From contig JAISCE010000026.1 in assembly GCA_031265765.1 (NCBI GenBank), forward strand, positions 1 through 53,504: a stretch of DNA of 53,504 nt, read 5' to 3'. This document shows positions 1 to 7,601 of the stretch, piece after piece. The translations under genes and the position numbers were made by a program. Below the pieces are notes generated by a model that saw only the letters and a list, made by a program, of their open reading frames with translations, did no database searches and was not told the DNA's origin. Within the stretch, counting starts at the first letter, position 1. Each line of letters begins with the position of its first letter. This DNA comes from Azoarcus sp. GTDB taxonomy: Bacteria > Pseudomonadota > Gammaproteobacteria > Burkholderiales > Rhodocyclaceae.

Positions 1-276
1 GCCTGTTTCGCTGCCCTGGGGCTGGATATCGTCCCGGAAGACGTGAGCAATCGAGGGAAGCTGGACATGGCCATCAAGTTCAACGAACAGGTTTATCTCT
101 TTGAATTCAAACTGGTAGAAGAGAACACCGAGGGGAAGGCGTTATCGCAGATCAAGGAGAAGGGGTATGCCGATAAATATCGCTCGCTCCAGCAACCCAT
201 CCACTTGATCGGGGTGGAGTTCAGCAAGAAGGAGCGGAATTTGGTGGGGTTTGCGGTGGAGAGTTTGGGCGGTTGA
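1..276 (+). CDS. PD-(D/E)XK nuclease-type protein, C-terminal fragment
   Basis: The reading frame is open from the first base and ends at TGA 274-276, so about 91 codons of a larger gene are visible. The fragment holds the C-terminal core of a PD-(D/E)XK fold: an Asp in LDMAIKF, then the E-x-K pair in YLFEFKLVE, followed by a helix with Q/K residues and a final strand HLIGVEFSKKERNLVGF. This is the usual tail of AAA-ATPase plus PD-(D/E)XK proteins (the DUF1703/PDDEXK_9 type). These are common accessory genes of unclear biological role. The ATPase part would lie upstream, outside the window. An internal GTG at 43 is not needed as a start, because the homologous core begins before it. Family membership is inferred from the motif pattern only. 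Confidence 0.72.
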   Translation, partial: ACFAALGLDIVPEDVSNRGKLDMAIKFNEQVYLFEFKLVEENTEGKALSQIKEKGYADKYRSLQQPIHLIGVEFSKKERNLVGFAVESLGG

Positions 277-300
277 TTTTCCGCCTGTCTTTCACCCAAT

Positions 301-319
301 GCCGGCCCTGCCGGCCTTT
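301..319 (+). terminator. small GC hairpin after the nuclease gene
   Basis: GCCGGC-CCT-GCCGGC forms a perfect 6-bp stem 24 bases after the stop codon, followed by a short CTTTC. The T-run is weak, so termination is only possible, not certain. Nothing else recognisable lies between 277 and 427. Confidence 0.35.
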
Positions 320-427
320 CGCTATGGGGAAATACAAAAAGTTTTCATCCCTTCGGGCCGAGCGATGAACGCCGATCGTAAAACGCCAGACAGGCTCGCG
401 GGCATTGCATCCGAACCGCGCGACAGC

Positions 428-1321
428 TTATCGCCCGGCGTCCTCCCCTTCGCCGCTGTCGAGCCGCCCCGCGAAGTCGCGCGCGAACTGCCACGCCACC
501 CGCCCCGAGCGCGAACCGCGCATCAGCGCCCATTGCAACGCTTCCTGGCGCGCGCCGTCGATGCGCGCCTCCGGCACGCCGAAAACCTGTAGCCAATAAC
601 CGACGATATCGAGATATTCGTCTTGCCCGAACGGATAAAAGGACAGCCACAGCCCGAAGCGTTCGGAAAGCGACACTTTTTCTTCCACCGCCTCGCCCGG
701 ATGGATTTCGCCATCGGCGTGACGCACGGGCCGGTTTTCGTCGTGATATTCCGGCATCAAATGGCGGCGGTTGGAGGTCGCGTAGATCAACACGTTGTCG
801 GCCATGCCCGATACCGATCCGTCGAGCGCGCTTTTGAGCGCCTTGTAGGCGGCTTCGCCCTCCTCGAAGGAAAGGTCGTCGCAATAGACGATGAAACGCT
901 CGGGCCGCCCGGCCAGCAATTCCATGATTTCGGGCAGGTCGGCGAGATCGGTTTTATCGACTTCGATCACGCGCAGCCCCTTGTCCGCGTATTCGTTGAG
1001 CAGCGCCTTGACCAGCGACGATTTCCCCGAGCCGCGCGCGCCGGTCAACAAAACGTTGTTGGCGCGCCGTCCGGCGAGAAATTGGCGCGTATTGCGGTCG
1101 ACGCGCGCTTTTTGTTCGTCGATGTCGCGCAAATCCCGCAAGCGGATGGCGGAGAGCGCCGTCACGGCCTGTAGACCGACGCGGCCATGGCGGCGACGCC
1201 ACAGAAAAGCCCGCGCGGCATCCCAGTCCGGGGCCGGCGCGGGGCCGGGCAAGATGGCTTCCAGCCGCGCCAGTACCCGTTCGGCGCGCGCGAGCAGGAA
1301 TTCCAGTTCATTCGCGCTCAT
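428..1321 (-). CDS. DUF815 family ATP-binding protein
   Basis: A 297-residue P-loop ATPase of the DUF815 family. A Walker A motif GARGSGKS sits at about residues 94-101. A Walker B-like strand (FIVYCDDLSF) follows near 140-150, and a sensor-like YATSNRRHL comes after. Family members are AAA+-like proteins with no firmly assigned role. The start was chosen at ATG 1321, the MSANELEFLL start. It has a good ribosome site (GGAGAGGAAG) upstream, whereas the longer frame back to 1447 encodes an Arg-rich stretch typical of non-coding high-GC sequence. It is transcribed away from mltA, with about 175 bp between the two divergent starts. The family call rests on overall motif order and length. Confidence 0.85.
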   Translation of the reverse strand: MSANELEFLLARAERVLARLEAILPGPAPAPDWDAARAFLWRRRHGRVGLQAVTALSAIRLRDLRDIDEQKARVDRNTRQFLAGRRANNVLLTGARGSGKSSLVKALLNEYADKGLRVIEVDKTDLADLPEIMELLAGRPERFIVYCDDLSFEEGEAAYKALKSALDGSVSGMADNVLIYATSNRRHLMPEYHDENRPVRHADGEIHPGEAVEEKVSLSERFGLWLSFYPFGQDEYLDIVGYWLQVFGVPEARIDGARQEALQWALMRGSRSGRVAWQFARDFAGRLDSGEGEDAGR

Positions 1322-1496
1322 CGCCCGCTTCCTCTCCGTTCTCCGCGCGCCCCATTTCCGCGCGCGGCTTCGGCGCCCACGGCGCGGCCATGCCGATTTC
1401 CCAAAAAACCAACCACATCGCCTCCTCCACGAGCGGACGCCATTCATCCGCCGGTATACTGGGTATCGAATTCGTTCAGTTTATCCTGATCGCGCC

Positions 1497-2816
1497 ATGT
1501 ACCTATCTTCCCGCCGCCCTCTTGCCGCTCTCGTCTGTATGGCCGCCACGGTTCTTTTGTCCGCCTGCACCCAGCCGGCATTGAAAACGAAAGACCACGA
1601 AGCCGATTTTCACCCCGCCGAGTGCCCGGACTGCCTGCCGCAATCCGATACGCCGCTGCCCGACGCGGCGCAGCCCGCCCCGCCGCCTTCCGATGCGGAC
1701 ACCGCCCCTTCCGGCACGGTCCGGACCGAAATATCGACAAAATCCTCCGCTGGCTGGCGCGAAACGAACTGGGCGGCGCTGCCAGGCTGGAACAGCGACG
1801 AACCCGGCGCGGTCTGGCCGGCGTTCCAGGAATCCTGTCGCGTGCTCGCCCGCAAATCCGGCTGGCAAGAGGTGTGCGCCGCCGCAAGCGCCCTGCCCGC
1901 CAAGCCGACGGATGGCGAAGCGCGCCGGTTTTTCGAGCAGCGTTTCACGCCGTGGCAATCCATCGCCGGCGACGGCGCTGAACAGGGACTCGTCACCGGT
2001 TATTACGAACCGCTGATTCGCGGCAGCCGCCAACGTTCGGCCTCCGCGCTCTGGCCTATCCTCGCGCCGCCCGACGATTTGCTCGCCATCGATCTCGGCG
2101 GCGCTTATCCCGAAATCAAGCCGGCGAAGCTGCGCGGACGGGTCATGGGCAACAAGATCGTGCCTTACTGGACGCGCGCGGAACTGGAACAGCGCCGCGA
2201 CAGCGGCAACTTGCCCGCGCGCGCATTGTTATGGGCGAACGATCCGGTCGACCTGTTCTTTCTTCAGGTACAAGGCTCCGGACAGGTCGAACTGCCCGAC
2301 GGCAGCCGGGTGCGCATCGGTTTTGCCGATCACAACGGCCATCCTTACCGCTCCATCGGCACATGGTTGATCCGGCAAGGCGAGCTTTCCGCGCATCAGG
2401 CATCGATGGAGGGCATCCGGCAATGGGCGCGGCGCAATCCGCAACGGCTCGGCGAATTGCTCAACAGCAATCCGCGCTATGTCTTTTTCCGCGAGTTGCC
2501 GAAAGCCGATGGCGGCCCCATCGGCGCACAGGGCACGCCGCTGTACGCCGGGCGCAGCATCGCCATCGACCCCGCTCATATCCCGCTCGGCGCGCCGGTG
2601 TTTCTCGCCACGACCTGGCCGTTGTCGGAAGAACCGCTCAACCGGCTGGTCATGGCGCAAGACACGGGCAGTGCGATCAAGGGCGCGGTACGGGCCGATT
2701 TTTTCTGGGGCTTCGGGCCGGAAGCCGGAGCCCAGGCGGGGAAGATGAAGCAACCGGGGAAAATCTGGGTGCTCTTGCCGAAAGGGATCGCGGCAGGACG
2801 GGCCGTTGACAGATAA
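1497..2816 (+). CDS. mltA: membrane-bound lytic murein transglycosylase A
   Basis: A 439-residue outer-membrane lipoprotein that cleaves the MurNAc-GlcNAc bond of peptidoglycan to give 1,6-anhydro products. The N-terminus is a lipoprotein signal with lipobox LLSAC (Cys24). The next ~60 residues are Pro/Asp-rich linker. The MltA domain follows (FTPWQSIAGDG, GLVTGYYEPLIRGS), with the substrate-binding block VDLFFLQVQGSGQV. The C-terminal 3D domain contains YAGRSIAIDPAHIPLG and MAQDTGSAIKG. The Asp of QDTG is the position of the catalytic acid in the family. Start ATG 1497 was chosen because it gives the signal peptide directly; a TATACT hexamer at 1455-1460 may be part of its promoter. The frame is open far upstream, but that extension overlaps the DUF815 gene antisense. 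Confidence 0.94.
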   Translation: MYLSSRRPLAALVCMAATVLLSACTQPALKTKDHEADFHPAECPDCLPQSDTPLPDAAQPAPPPSDADTAPSGTVRTEISTKSSAGWRETNWAALPGWNSDEPGAVWPAFQESCRVLARKSGWQEVCAAASALPAKPTDGEARRFFEQRFTPWQSIAGDGAEQGLVTGYYEPLIRGSRQRSASALWPILAPPDDLLAIDLGGAYPEIKPAKLRGRVMGNKIVPYWTRAELEQRRDSGNLPARALLWANDPVDLFFLQVQGSGQVELPDGSRVRIGFADHNGHPYRSIGTWLIRQGELSAHQASMEGIRQWARRNPQRLGELLNSNPRYVFFRELPKADGGPIGAQGTPLYAGRSIAIDPAHIPLGAPVFLATTWPLSEEPLNRLVMAQDTGSAIKGAVRADFFWGFGPEAGAQAGKMKQPGKIWVLLPKGIAAGRAVDR

Positions 2817-2926
2817 GGGCGCGAATCTCCGGTAACGTCATCCGGTAGCCTATAATCTCCGCAAACAGACCGCCCGCGCCACCCGCTTTCCAGCCCCCGA
2901 CGACACCCTTCGACGTCTATTGCACC

Positions 2927-3655
2927 GTGAAACTGCGTCACAGCAAACTCAGCATTCCCGCGCGCGATGCGTGGTTGATCGCTCGCATGGCCCACGCCCC
3001 CGATGTGCGCGGACTGGTTCTGATATTGCAATGCGCCCTCCCCCACGGCCGCGGGCTGGAAGCGCCCGCAGCCCTCGCTCTGCAAAAAGCCGGCTACGCC
3101 ACACTGGCGCTCGATCTGCTGACCCCCGAGGAACGGGACGATCCCGATACCCATTACAACGTCGCCAGCCTGGGCGAGCGCATGCAGGCCGTGCTCGAAT
3201 GGCTCCGCTACCAGCCTGGGCTGGCCATGTTGCCGCTTGGCGTACTGGCATCCCACACCGCCGCCGCCGCCGCCATCCGTGCCGCCGCCCGCTTCCCCGG
3301 ACGCATCGCCGCCCTGAGCATTCTCGCGGGCCGCCCCGATCTGGCCGGTGCAGCGCCCTTGCGCAGTCTGAAAACGCCTGTCTGTTTCATCGTCGGCGAA
3401 AACGACCCGCGCGCGGAAATCCTGCGCCAAACCTTCGACCTGATCGCGGCGACGCGCGACTGGCGGACAAGCGGCAGCGGCAACCCCGAGCAAATGACCG
3501 CCGACATGCTCGCCGCCTGCGCGGACATCGTTTCCGATTGGATGCGCGCCCACCTGCCATCGCCCATCGAAAACAAAGGCCCCGTCTTCCCGCCGCTCGC
3601 CGCGGCGCTTTTTTTCGCCGACGCGACGCCGTTTCCCCAATCTCCCGAGAAATAA
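2927..3655 (+). CDS. degenerate alpha/beta-hydrolase (dienelactone-hydrolase-like)
   Basis: A 242-residue protein with the outline of the small alpha/beta-hydrolases often linked to phosphoribosyltransferases. It has a first strand GLVLIL, then LQKAGYATLALDLLTPEE, a nucleophile-elbow region near 110-120, and the acid strand VCFIVGENDP. Key residues appear lost. Where relatives carry a G-x-S-x-G elbow, this one reads LASHTAAAAA with no Gly-Ser-Gly pattern. The oxyanion HGxG segment is replaced by LQCALPHGRG, and no catalytic His is evident near the C-terminus. It may be a pseudo-enzyme. The GTG at 2927 has no clear ribosome site; ATG 2987 (residue 21) is an alternative. A TATAAT hexamer lies at 2851-2856, downstream of mltA. 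Confidence 0.7.
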   Translation: MKLRHSKLSIPARDAWLIARMAHAPDVRGLVLILQCALPHGRGLEAPAALALQKAGYATLALDLLTPEERDDPDTHYNVASLGERMQAVLEWLRYQPGLAMLPLGVLASHTAAAAAIRAAARFPGRIAALSILAGRPDLAGAAPLRSLKTPVCFIVGENDPRAEILRQTFDLIAATRDWRTSGSGNPEQMTADMLAACADIVSDWMRAHLPSPIENKGPVFPPLAAALFFADATPFPQSPEK

Positions 3656-3712
3656 AGCGCACATCGGCCCCAAGAAACGCATTTCCCCGCATGTCGTGAT
3701 CTTCTAAGCTTC

Positions 3713-3734
3713 AAGCGGAAGCGTTGTTCCGCTT
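3713..3734 (+). terminator. hairpin between the hydrolase-like and SprA-related genes
   Basis: AAGCGGAA and TTCCGCTT form a perfect 8-bp stem around a 6-base loop, followed by T-rich sequence (GCCGTTTGTTTTGCG). It fits a terminator or attenuator. A TTG codon at 3724 lies inside the hairpin, which argues against using it as the start of the next gene. Confidence 0.5.
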
Positions 3735-3756
3735 GCCGTTTGTTTTGCGTATCTCC

Positions 3757-4425
3757 ATGATTTCCGGTCTTTCATCCTCCATCGCCAGCGCCATCCAGTC
3801 GGCTTCGATCCATGCGAACGCCTGGCGCGTCGATGCGTCCGGCAAGGAGGCGGAACGGGAGGCCGGCGCGACGGATGAACGCGCGGGTAACAGCCGCTCC
3901 AGCGAACTGAGCGCCGCCGAGCAGCGCCAGGTCGAGGAGATGAAGTCCACCGACCGCGCCGTGCGCGCCCACGAAGCCGCGCACATGGCCGCCGGGGGCA
4001 GCCTCGTCACCTCGGGCGCGAGCTACAGCTACGAAACCGGCCCGGACGGGCAGCGTTACGCGGTGGCGGGCGAAGTCGGCATCGATACCTCGAAAGGCCG
4101 CACGCCGGAAGAAACCCTTATCCGGGCCGACCAGATCCGCGCCGCCGCGCTCGCCCCCGCCGATCCCTCGGCACAGGATCGCGCCGTTGCCGCGGCGGCA
4201 GCGCAAATGGCCGCCGAAGCCCGCGCCGAAATCGCCCGCGCCCGGATGGACGAAGGCAAGGCGAACGAGGCAGGGGAAACCGGCGAGAACGAAGCCGCTT
4301 CCAGCGCAAAACCTCGCGCCCCGGCATCCGGCGGCGAAAGCGGCAGCCGCGCCGCCTCTTTCGGCCAGGCCATCGAACGCAGCCTGAATCCCGCCGCCGG
4401 GCAAGCGGTCAATATCTACGCCTGA
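3757..4425 (+). CDS. SprA-related HEXXH putative metalloprotease
   Basis: A 222-residue hydrophilic protein. The central part matches the SprA-related (PF12118-type) proteins: SAAEQRQVEEMKSTDRAVRA leads into HEAAHMAAGG, an HEXXH zinc-metallopeptidase-like signature. GASYSYETGPDGQRYAVAGEV and a GKTPEETL-like segment (GRTPEETLIRADQI) follow. The last ~90 residues are Ala/Glu/Arg-rich and look disordered. Family members occur in many proteobacteria and their substrate is unknown. ATG 3757 was chosen over the upstream TTG 3724, which lies in a hairpin. No obvious signal peptide is seen. The HEAAH site is directly visible; proteolytic activity is inference. Confidence 0.78.
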   Translation: MISGLSSSIASAIQSASIHANAWRVDASGKEAEREAGATDERAGNSRSSELSAAEQRQVEEMKSTDRAVRAHEAAHMAAGGSLVTSGASYSYETGPDGQRYAVAGEVGIDTSKGRTPEETLIRADQIRAAALAPADPSAQDRAVAAAAAQMAAEARAEIARARMDEGKANEAGETGENEAASSAKPRAPASGGESGSRAASFGQAIERSLNPAAGQAVNIYA

Positions 4426-4578
4426 ACCGCCCTGCCCCGCTTCCGAGGCCACCGAACACGCATCTGTCGTGAGCCGTGGTCATAAACCGCTAGCAATCAG
4501 CGGGTTATGGTTCGGAACGGGGCCATGAATGCAATCGCTCCGTGGAAAATATCACGGCAGGTTTTACGGCGCGAGATT

Positions 4579-4587
4579 TGCTAGAAT
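4579..4587 (+). promoter_or_regulatory. extended -10 promoter upstream of the mla operon
   Basis: TGC-TAGAAT is an extended -10 element. A start about 7 bases downstream would place repeat copy 1 and the mlaF start in the same transcript, so the repeat would form the 5' leader of the operon. No convincing -35 is present, as is common for extended -10 sites. Confidence 0.5.
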
Positions 4588-4624
4588 CGCGCCTTTAAGC
4601 ACGATCATATTCATCGGGTTTCAT

Positions 4625-4736
4625 GGAAAACTGGCTCCGGCTGGAAACCTTTTCCTTCAGGGGAATGATCCTATACGGGAAGGGCGCAGCCTCTTCCATA
4701 CCTTGTCGTCCGGCTCTGCCGGACGTGGAGTGAAAT
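4625..4736 (+). repeat. three-hairpin intergenic repeat, copy 1
   Basis: One of three related ~110-bp elements (others at 12915 and 22776). Shared blocks include GAAAACTG, TGGAAACC, TCCTTCAGGG, ACGGGAGGGGCGCA, TCGTCCGGCTCTGCCGG and a final TGAAA. In this copy the hairpins are 4650-4665 (TTTTCC/GGGGAA around TTCA), 4678-4697 (GGAAG-GGC/GCC-T-CTTCC around GCA) and 4708-4724 (a perfect 7-bp stem GTCCGGC/GCCGGAC around TCT). It lies between an extended -10 promoter and mlaF. On the minus strand an ATG (4624) aligns with the start codons found at the other two copies, but here it opens only a 9-codon frame ending in TAA at 4595-4597. Confidence 0.85.
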
Positions 4737-4752
4737 AAACAAACAAACGGAC

Positions 4753-5571
4753 ATGGCATCGACCGCTTCCGGCAATCCTCTCGTCAGTTTGAATCATGTC
4801 GGCTTCGCCTATGGCGCGCGCGAGATTCTGCGCGATGTCGATCTGACCGTGCATTGCGGCCAGGTGGTGGCGATCATGGGGGGCAGCGGCTCCGGCAAGA
4901 CAACCTTGTTGCGCTTGATCGGCGGTCAGTTGCGGGCGGATGCGGGCACGGTGGAGGTTGACGGGCAAGATATGGGCCGCCTGCCGGTTCCGGCCCTTTA
5001 TGCCTTGCGGCGGCGCATGGGGATGCTGTTCCAGTTCGGGGCGCTTTTTACCGATATGTGCGTATTCGACAATGTCGCCTTTCCCCTGCGCGAACATACC
5101 GCCCTGCCCGCCGAAGCGATCCGCGACCTGACGCTGATGAAGCTCCATGCCGTGGGCCTGCGCGGCGCGGCGGCCCTGATGCCTTCGGAGCTTTCGGGCG
5201 GCATGGCGCGGCGGGTGGCGCTGGCGCGCGCGGTGGCGCTCGACCCCATGCTGATGCTCTACGACGAGCCTTTTGCCGGACTCGATCCGATTTCGCTCGG
5301 GACGATCGGGCATTTGATCCGCCGCCTGAACGATGCCCTCGGCGCGGCTTCGATCATGGTCACGCACGACGTGCAGGCTTCGCTCGATCTGGTCGATTAT
5401 GTCTATTTCGTCTCGGAAGGCGGCATCGTGGCGCGCGGCGCGCCCGCGGAGATCCGTGCCTCGAACGATCCTTTCGTGCATCAATTCGTCCATGCCGAGG
5501 CCGACGGCCCGGTGCCGTTTCATTATCCGGCGCCGCCCCTGGCAAGCCTGCTCGACGAGGCGCGGACATGA
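4753..5571 (+). CDS. mlaF: phospholipid transport ABC ATPase MlaF
   Basis: A 272-residue ABC ATPase of the Mla system, which moves phospholipids between the outer and inner membranes. Visible motifs are Walker A (GGSGSGKTT), the Q-loop (LFQFGALFTDM, typical of the MlaF branch), signature LSGGMARRVALARA, Walker B (MLMLYDEPFAGLDP) and the H-loop (MVTHDV). It is the first gene of mlaFEDACB, and its stop overlaps the mlaE start (ATGA at 5568-5571). The ATG at 4753 lies 16 bases after repeat copy 1. Gene order and the MlaF-type Q-loop make the assignment firm. Confidence 0.95.
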   Translation: MASTASGNPLVSLNHVGFAYGAREILRDVDLTVHCGQVVAIMGGSGSGKTTLLRLIGGQLRADAGTVEVDGQDMGRLPVPALYALRRRMGMLFQFGALFTDMCVFDNVAFPLREHTALPAEAIRDLTLMKLHAVGLRGAAALMPSELSGGMARRVALARAVALDPMLMLYDEPFAGLDPISLGTIGHLIRRLNDALGAASIMVTHDVQASLDLVDYVYFVSEGGIVARGAPAEIRASNDPFVHQFVHAEADGPVPFHYPAPPLASLLDEART

Positions 5572-6350
5572 ACGCCTTGCTGCGCAGGCTCGGCGCCATG
5601 ACCGTCGATGGCGTCTGGCGGCTCGGTTTCATGGCGCGCTTTTTTTTCGCGCTGCTGCGCTATTCCGGGCAATCGTTCCGCCGCCTGCCGCTGACGATCC
5701 GCGAGATTTATTTCAGCGGCGTACTCTCGCTGCTCATCATCCTGGTGTCGGGCCTGTTCGTCGGACTGGTACTGGGTTTGCAGGGCTACGATATTTTGCA
5801 GCGTTTCGGTTCGAGCGATGCGCTCGGCATCATGGTGGCCCTGTCGCTCCTGCGCGAACTGGGGCCGGTGGTGGCGGGGCTGCTGTTCGCCAGCCGCGCC
5901 GGATCGGCGGTGACAGCCGAAATCGGCCTGATGAAAACCACCGAGCAATTGCAGGCAATGGACATGATGGCGGTGAATCCCATTGCGCGGGTCGCGGCGC
6001 CGCGTTTCTGGGGCGGTGTGATCTCGATGCCGCTGCTGGCGGCGATGTTCTCGGCCATGGGGATATTCGGCGGCTGGCTGATCGGCGTCGTGGCGATCGG
6101 CGTCGATGACGGCGCTTTCTGGTCGCAGATGCGGGCTTCGGTGGATTTCCGCTACGACATCGTCAATGGCGCGATCAAATCCTTCGTGTTCGGGGTGGCG
6201 GTGTCGCTGATCGCGGTATTCGAGGGCTACGATTGCCAACCCACGGCCGAGGGGGTGTCGCGGGCAATTACGCGCACCGTGGTGAGTTCGGCGCTGGCGA
6301 TCCTGGCGCTGGATTTTGTACTGACTTCTTTCATGTTCCGAGGTCTTTGA
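5568..6350 (+). CDS. mlaE: phospholipid transport permease MlaE
   Basis: A 260-residue inner-membrane permease of the MlaFEDB complex (the MlaE/TRM-type family). It has hydrophobic segments around GVLSLLIILVSGLFVGLVLG, the conserved block LGPVVAGLLFASRAGSAV with the EIGLMKTTEQLQAM coupling region that contacts MlaF, and the C-terminal AVSLIAVFEGYDCQPTAEGV. ATG 5568 overlaps the mlaF stop by four bases, which fixes the start. A much longer frame exists upstream but is a shadow of mlaF. Translational coupling with mlaF and mlaD is evident. Confidence 0.95.
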   Translation: MNALLRRLGAMTVDGVWRLGFMARFFFALLRYSGQSFRRLPLTIREIYFSGVLSLLIILVSGLFVGLVLGLQGYDILQRFGSSDALGIMVALSLLRELGPVVAGLLFASRAGSAVTAEIGLMKTTEQLQAMDMMAVNPIARVAAPRFWGGVISMPLLAAMFSAMGIFGGWLIGVVAIGVDDGAFWSQMRASVDFRYDIVNGAIKSFVFGVAVSLIAVFEGYDCQPTAEGVSRAITRTVVSSALAILALDFVLTSFMFRGL

Positions 6351-6832
6351 TGAGCCGGACGACGCTCGATCTGTGGGTAGGCTTATTCGTGGCGCTGGGC
6401 TTTGCCGCGCTGGTTTTCCTGGCGGTGAAGGTCGGCAGTTACGCGGACGCATCGGGCGGGACGACCTACGCGGTCGAAGCGGCGTTCGACAATATCGGCG
6501 GCCTGAAGGCGCGCGCGCCGGTCAAGAGCGCGGGCGTAGTGGTCGGGCGGGTCGGCGGCATCCGCTTCGACTCGCAGAACTACCGCGCCATCGTCCGCCT
6601 CGATCTCGACGGGCGTTACGAATTTCCGGTCGATACCAGCGCCTCCATTCTGACGTCGGGTTTGCTCGGCGAGCAATACATCGGCCTCGACCCCGGCGCG
6701 GACAGCGAAATCCTGAAAGGCGGCGACAAGCTGCAAATCACCCAGTCGGCAGTGGTGCTGGAGAAACTGATCGGTCAGTTCCTGTTCAACAAGGCGGCTG
6801 GAACGCCCGCGCATGAAACGCCCGCACAGTGA
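6350..6832 (+). CDS. mlaD: MCE-domain phospholipid carrier MlaD
   Basis: A 160-residue MCE protein anchored in the inner membrane by one N-terminal helix (LWVGLFVALGFAALVFLAV) and facing the periplasm. The MCE domain runs from about residue 38 to 118, with the typical LKARAPVKSAGVVVGRV and ILTSGLLGEQYIGLDPG blocks. In the family it forms a hexameric ring on MlaE that passes lipid between MlaC and the permease. ATG 6350 overlaps the mlaE stop by one base (TGATG). The C-terminal tail is short. Confidence 0.95.
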   Translation: MSRTTLDLWVGLFVALGFAALVFLAVKVGSYADASGGTTYAVEAAFDNIGGLKARAPVKSAGVVVGRVGGIRFDSQNYRAIVRLDLDGRYEFPVDTSASILTSGLLGEQYIGLDPGADSEILKGGDKLQITQSAVVLEKLIGQFLFNKAAGTPAHETPAQ

Positions 6833-6839
6833 GACGGTC

Positions 6840-7601
6840 ATGACGGTAAAAATCATCGGCTTCGTAAAAACGTCCGGCCCGATCCTCGCCGCGGCGGCGC
6901 TCCTTGCCGGCTGCGCCAACACGCCGCCGGAAGACCCGTTCGAGCATTACAACCGCGCCATGTTTTCGTTCAACGAAAAACTGGACGCCGTCGTGGCCAA
7001 GCCGGTGGCAAAAGCCTATGTGGCGGTCACGCCGTCGCCGGTGCGCGCCTGGGTCGGGAATTTTTTCGGAAATCTCAACGATCCATGGGTCGGCCTCAAC
7101 AATCTGCTGCAAGGCAAGCCCGCCGACGCGCTCTCCGACATGATGCGCTTTCTCGTCAACTCGACGATGGGAATCGGCGGTCTGCTCGACATCGCCACCG
7201 AGGCGAGACTCCCCAAGCACGATGAGGATTTCGGCCAGACATTGGGCGTCTGGGGCTTTCACGGCGGCCCGTATGTGATGCTGCCTTTTTTGGGGCCGCG
7301 CACGCTGCGGGACGCGCTCGCGCTTCCGCTGGACGCGACGTTCGACGATTCCTGGCGCTTCGTTTCGGACATCGCGGTTCGCAACACCCTGACCGCATTG
7401 CAACTGGCCAGCGAGCGCGCCCGCCTGCTCGGGTTCGAGCGCACCCTCGACGAAGCCACGCTCGACAAATACCGCTATTCGCGCGACTTCTATTTGCAAC
7501 AGCGCCAATTCAAGATCCATGATGGCAACCCGCCGCTCGAATACGAAGATTTCGATCTCGACGACGACAGCCGAACGGAAACCCCAGGAGAAACGCCATG
7601 A
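6840..7601 (+). CDS. mlaA: outer-membrane lipoprotein MlaA (VacJ)
   Basis: A 253-residue lipoprotein with lipobox LLAGC (Cys25), followed by the VacJ signature DPFEHYNRAMFSFNEKLD. Family features include FLVNSTMGIGGLLDIAT, DFGQTLGVWG, GPYVMLPFLGPRTLRD and an acidic C-terminus. It removes mislocalised phospholipid from the outer leaflet and hands it to MlaC. The start was set at ATG 6840, seven bases after the mlaD stop. The in-frame ATG 6813 would overlap mlaD and spoil the signal peptide. Having mlaA inside the operon, rather than separate as in Escherichia coli, is typical of betaproteobacteria. Confidence 0.93.
   Translation: MTVKIIGFVKTSGPILAAAALLAGCANTPPEDPFEHYNRAMFSFNEKLDAVVAKPVAKAYVAVTPSPVRAWVGNFFGNLNDPWVGLNNLLQGKPADALSDMMRFLVNSTMGIGGLLDIATEARLPKHDEDFGQTLGVWGFHGGPYVMLPFLGPRTLRDALALPLDATFDDSWRFVSDIAVRNTLTALQLASERARLLGFERTLDEATLDKYRYSRDFYLQQRQFKIHDGNPPLEYEDFDLDDDSRTETPGETP

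Noticed and set aside
3724-3756. TTG start extending the SprA-related protein by 11 residues
   Set aside because: The codon lies inside a perfect 8-bp hairpin. ATG 3757 is the simpler start.
4595-4624. Nine-codon minus-strand frame at repeat copy 1, considered as a leader peptide gene
   Set aside because: No minus-strand gene follows for it to regulate. It is more easily seen as chance or a relic and is noted only in the repeat findings.
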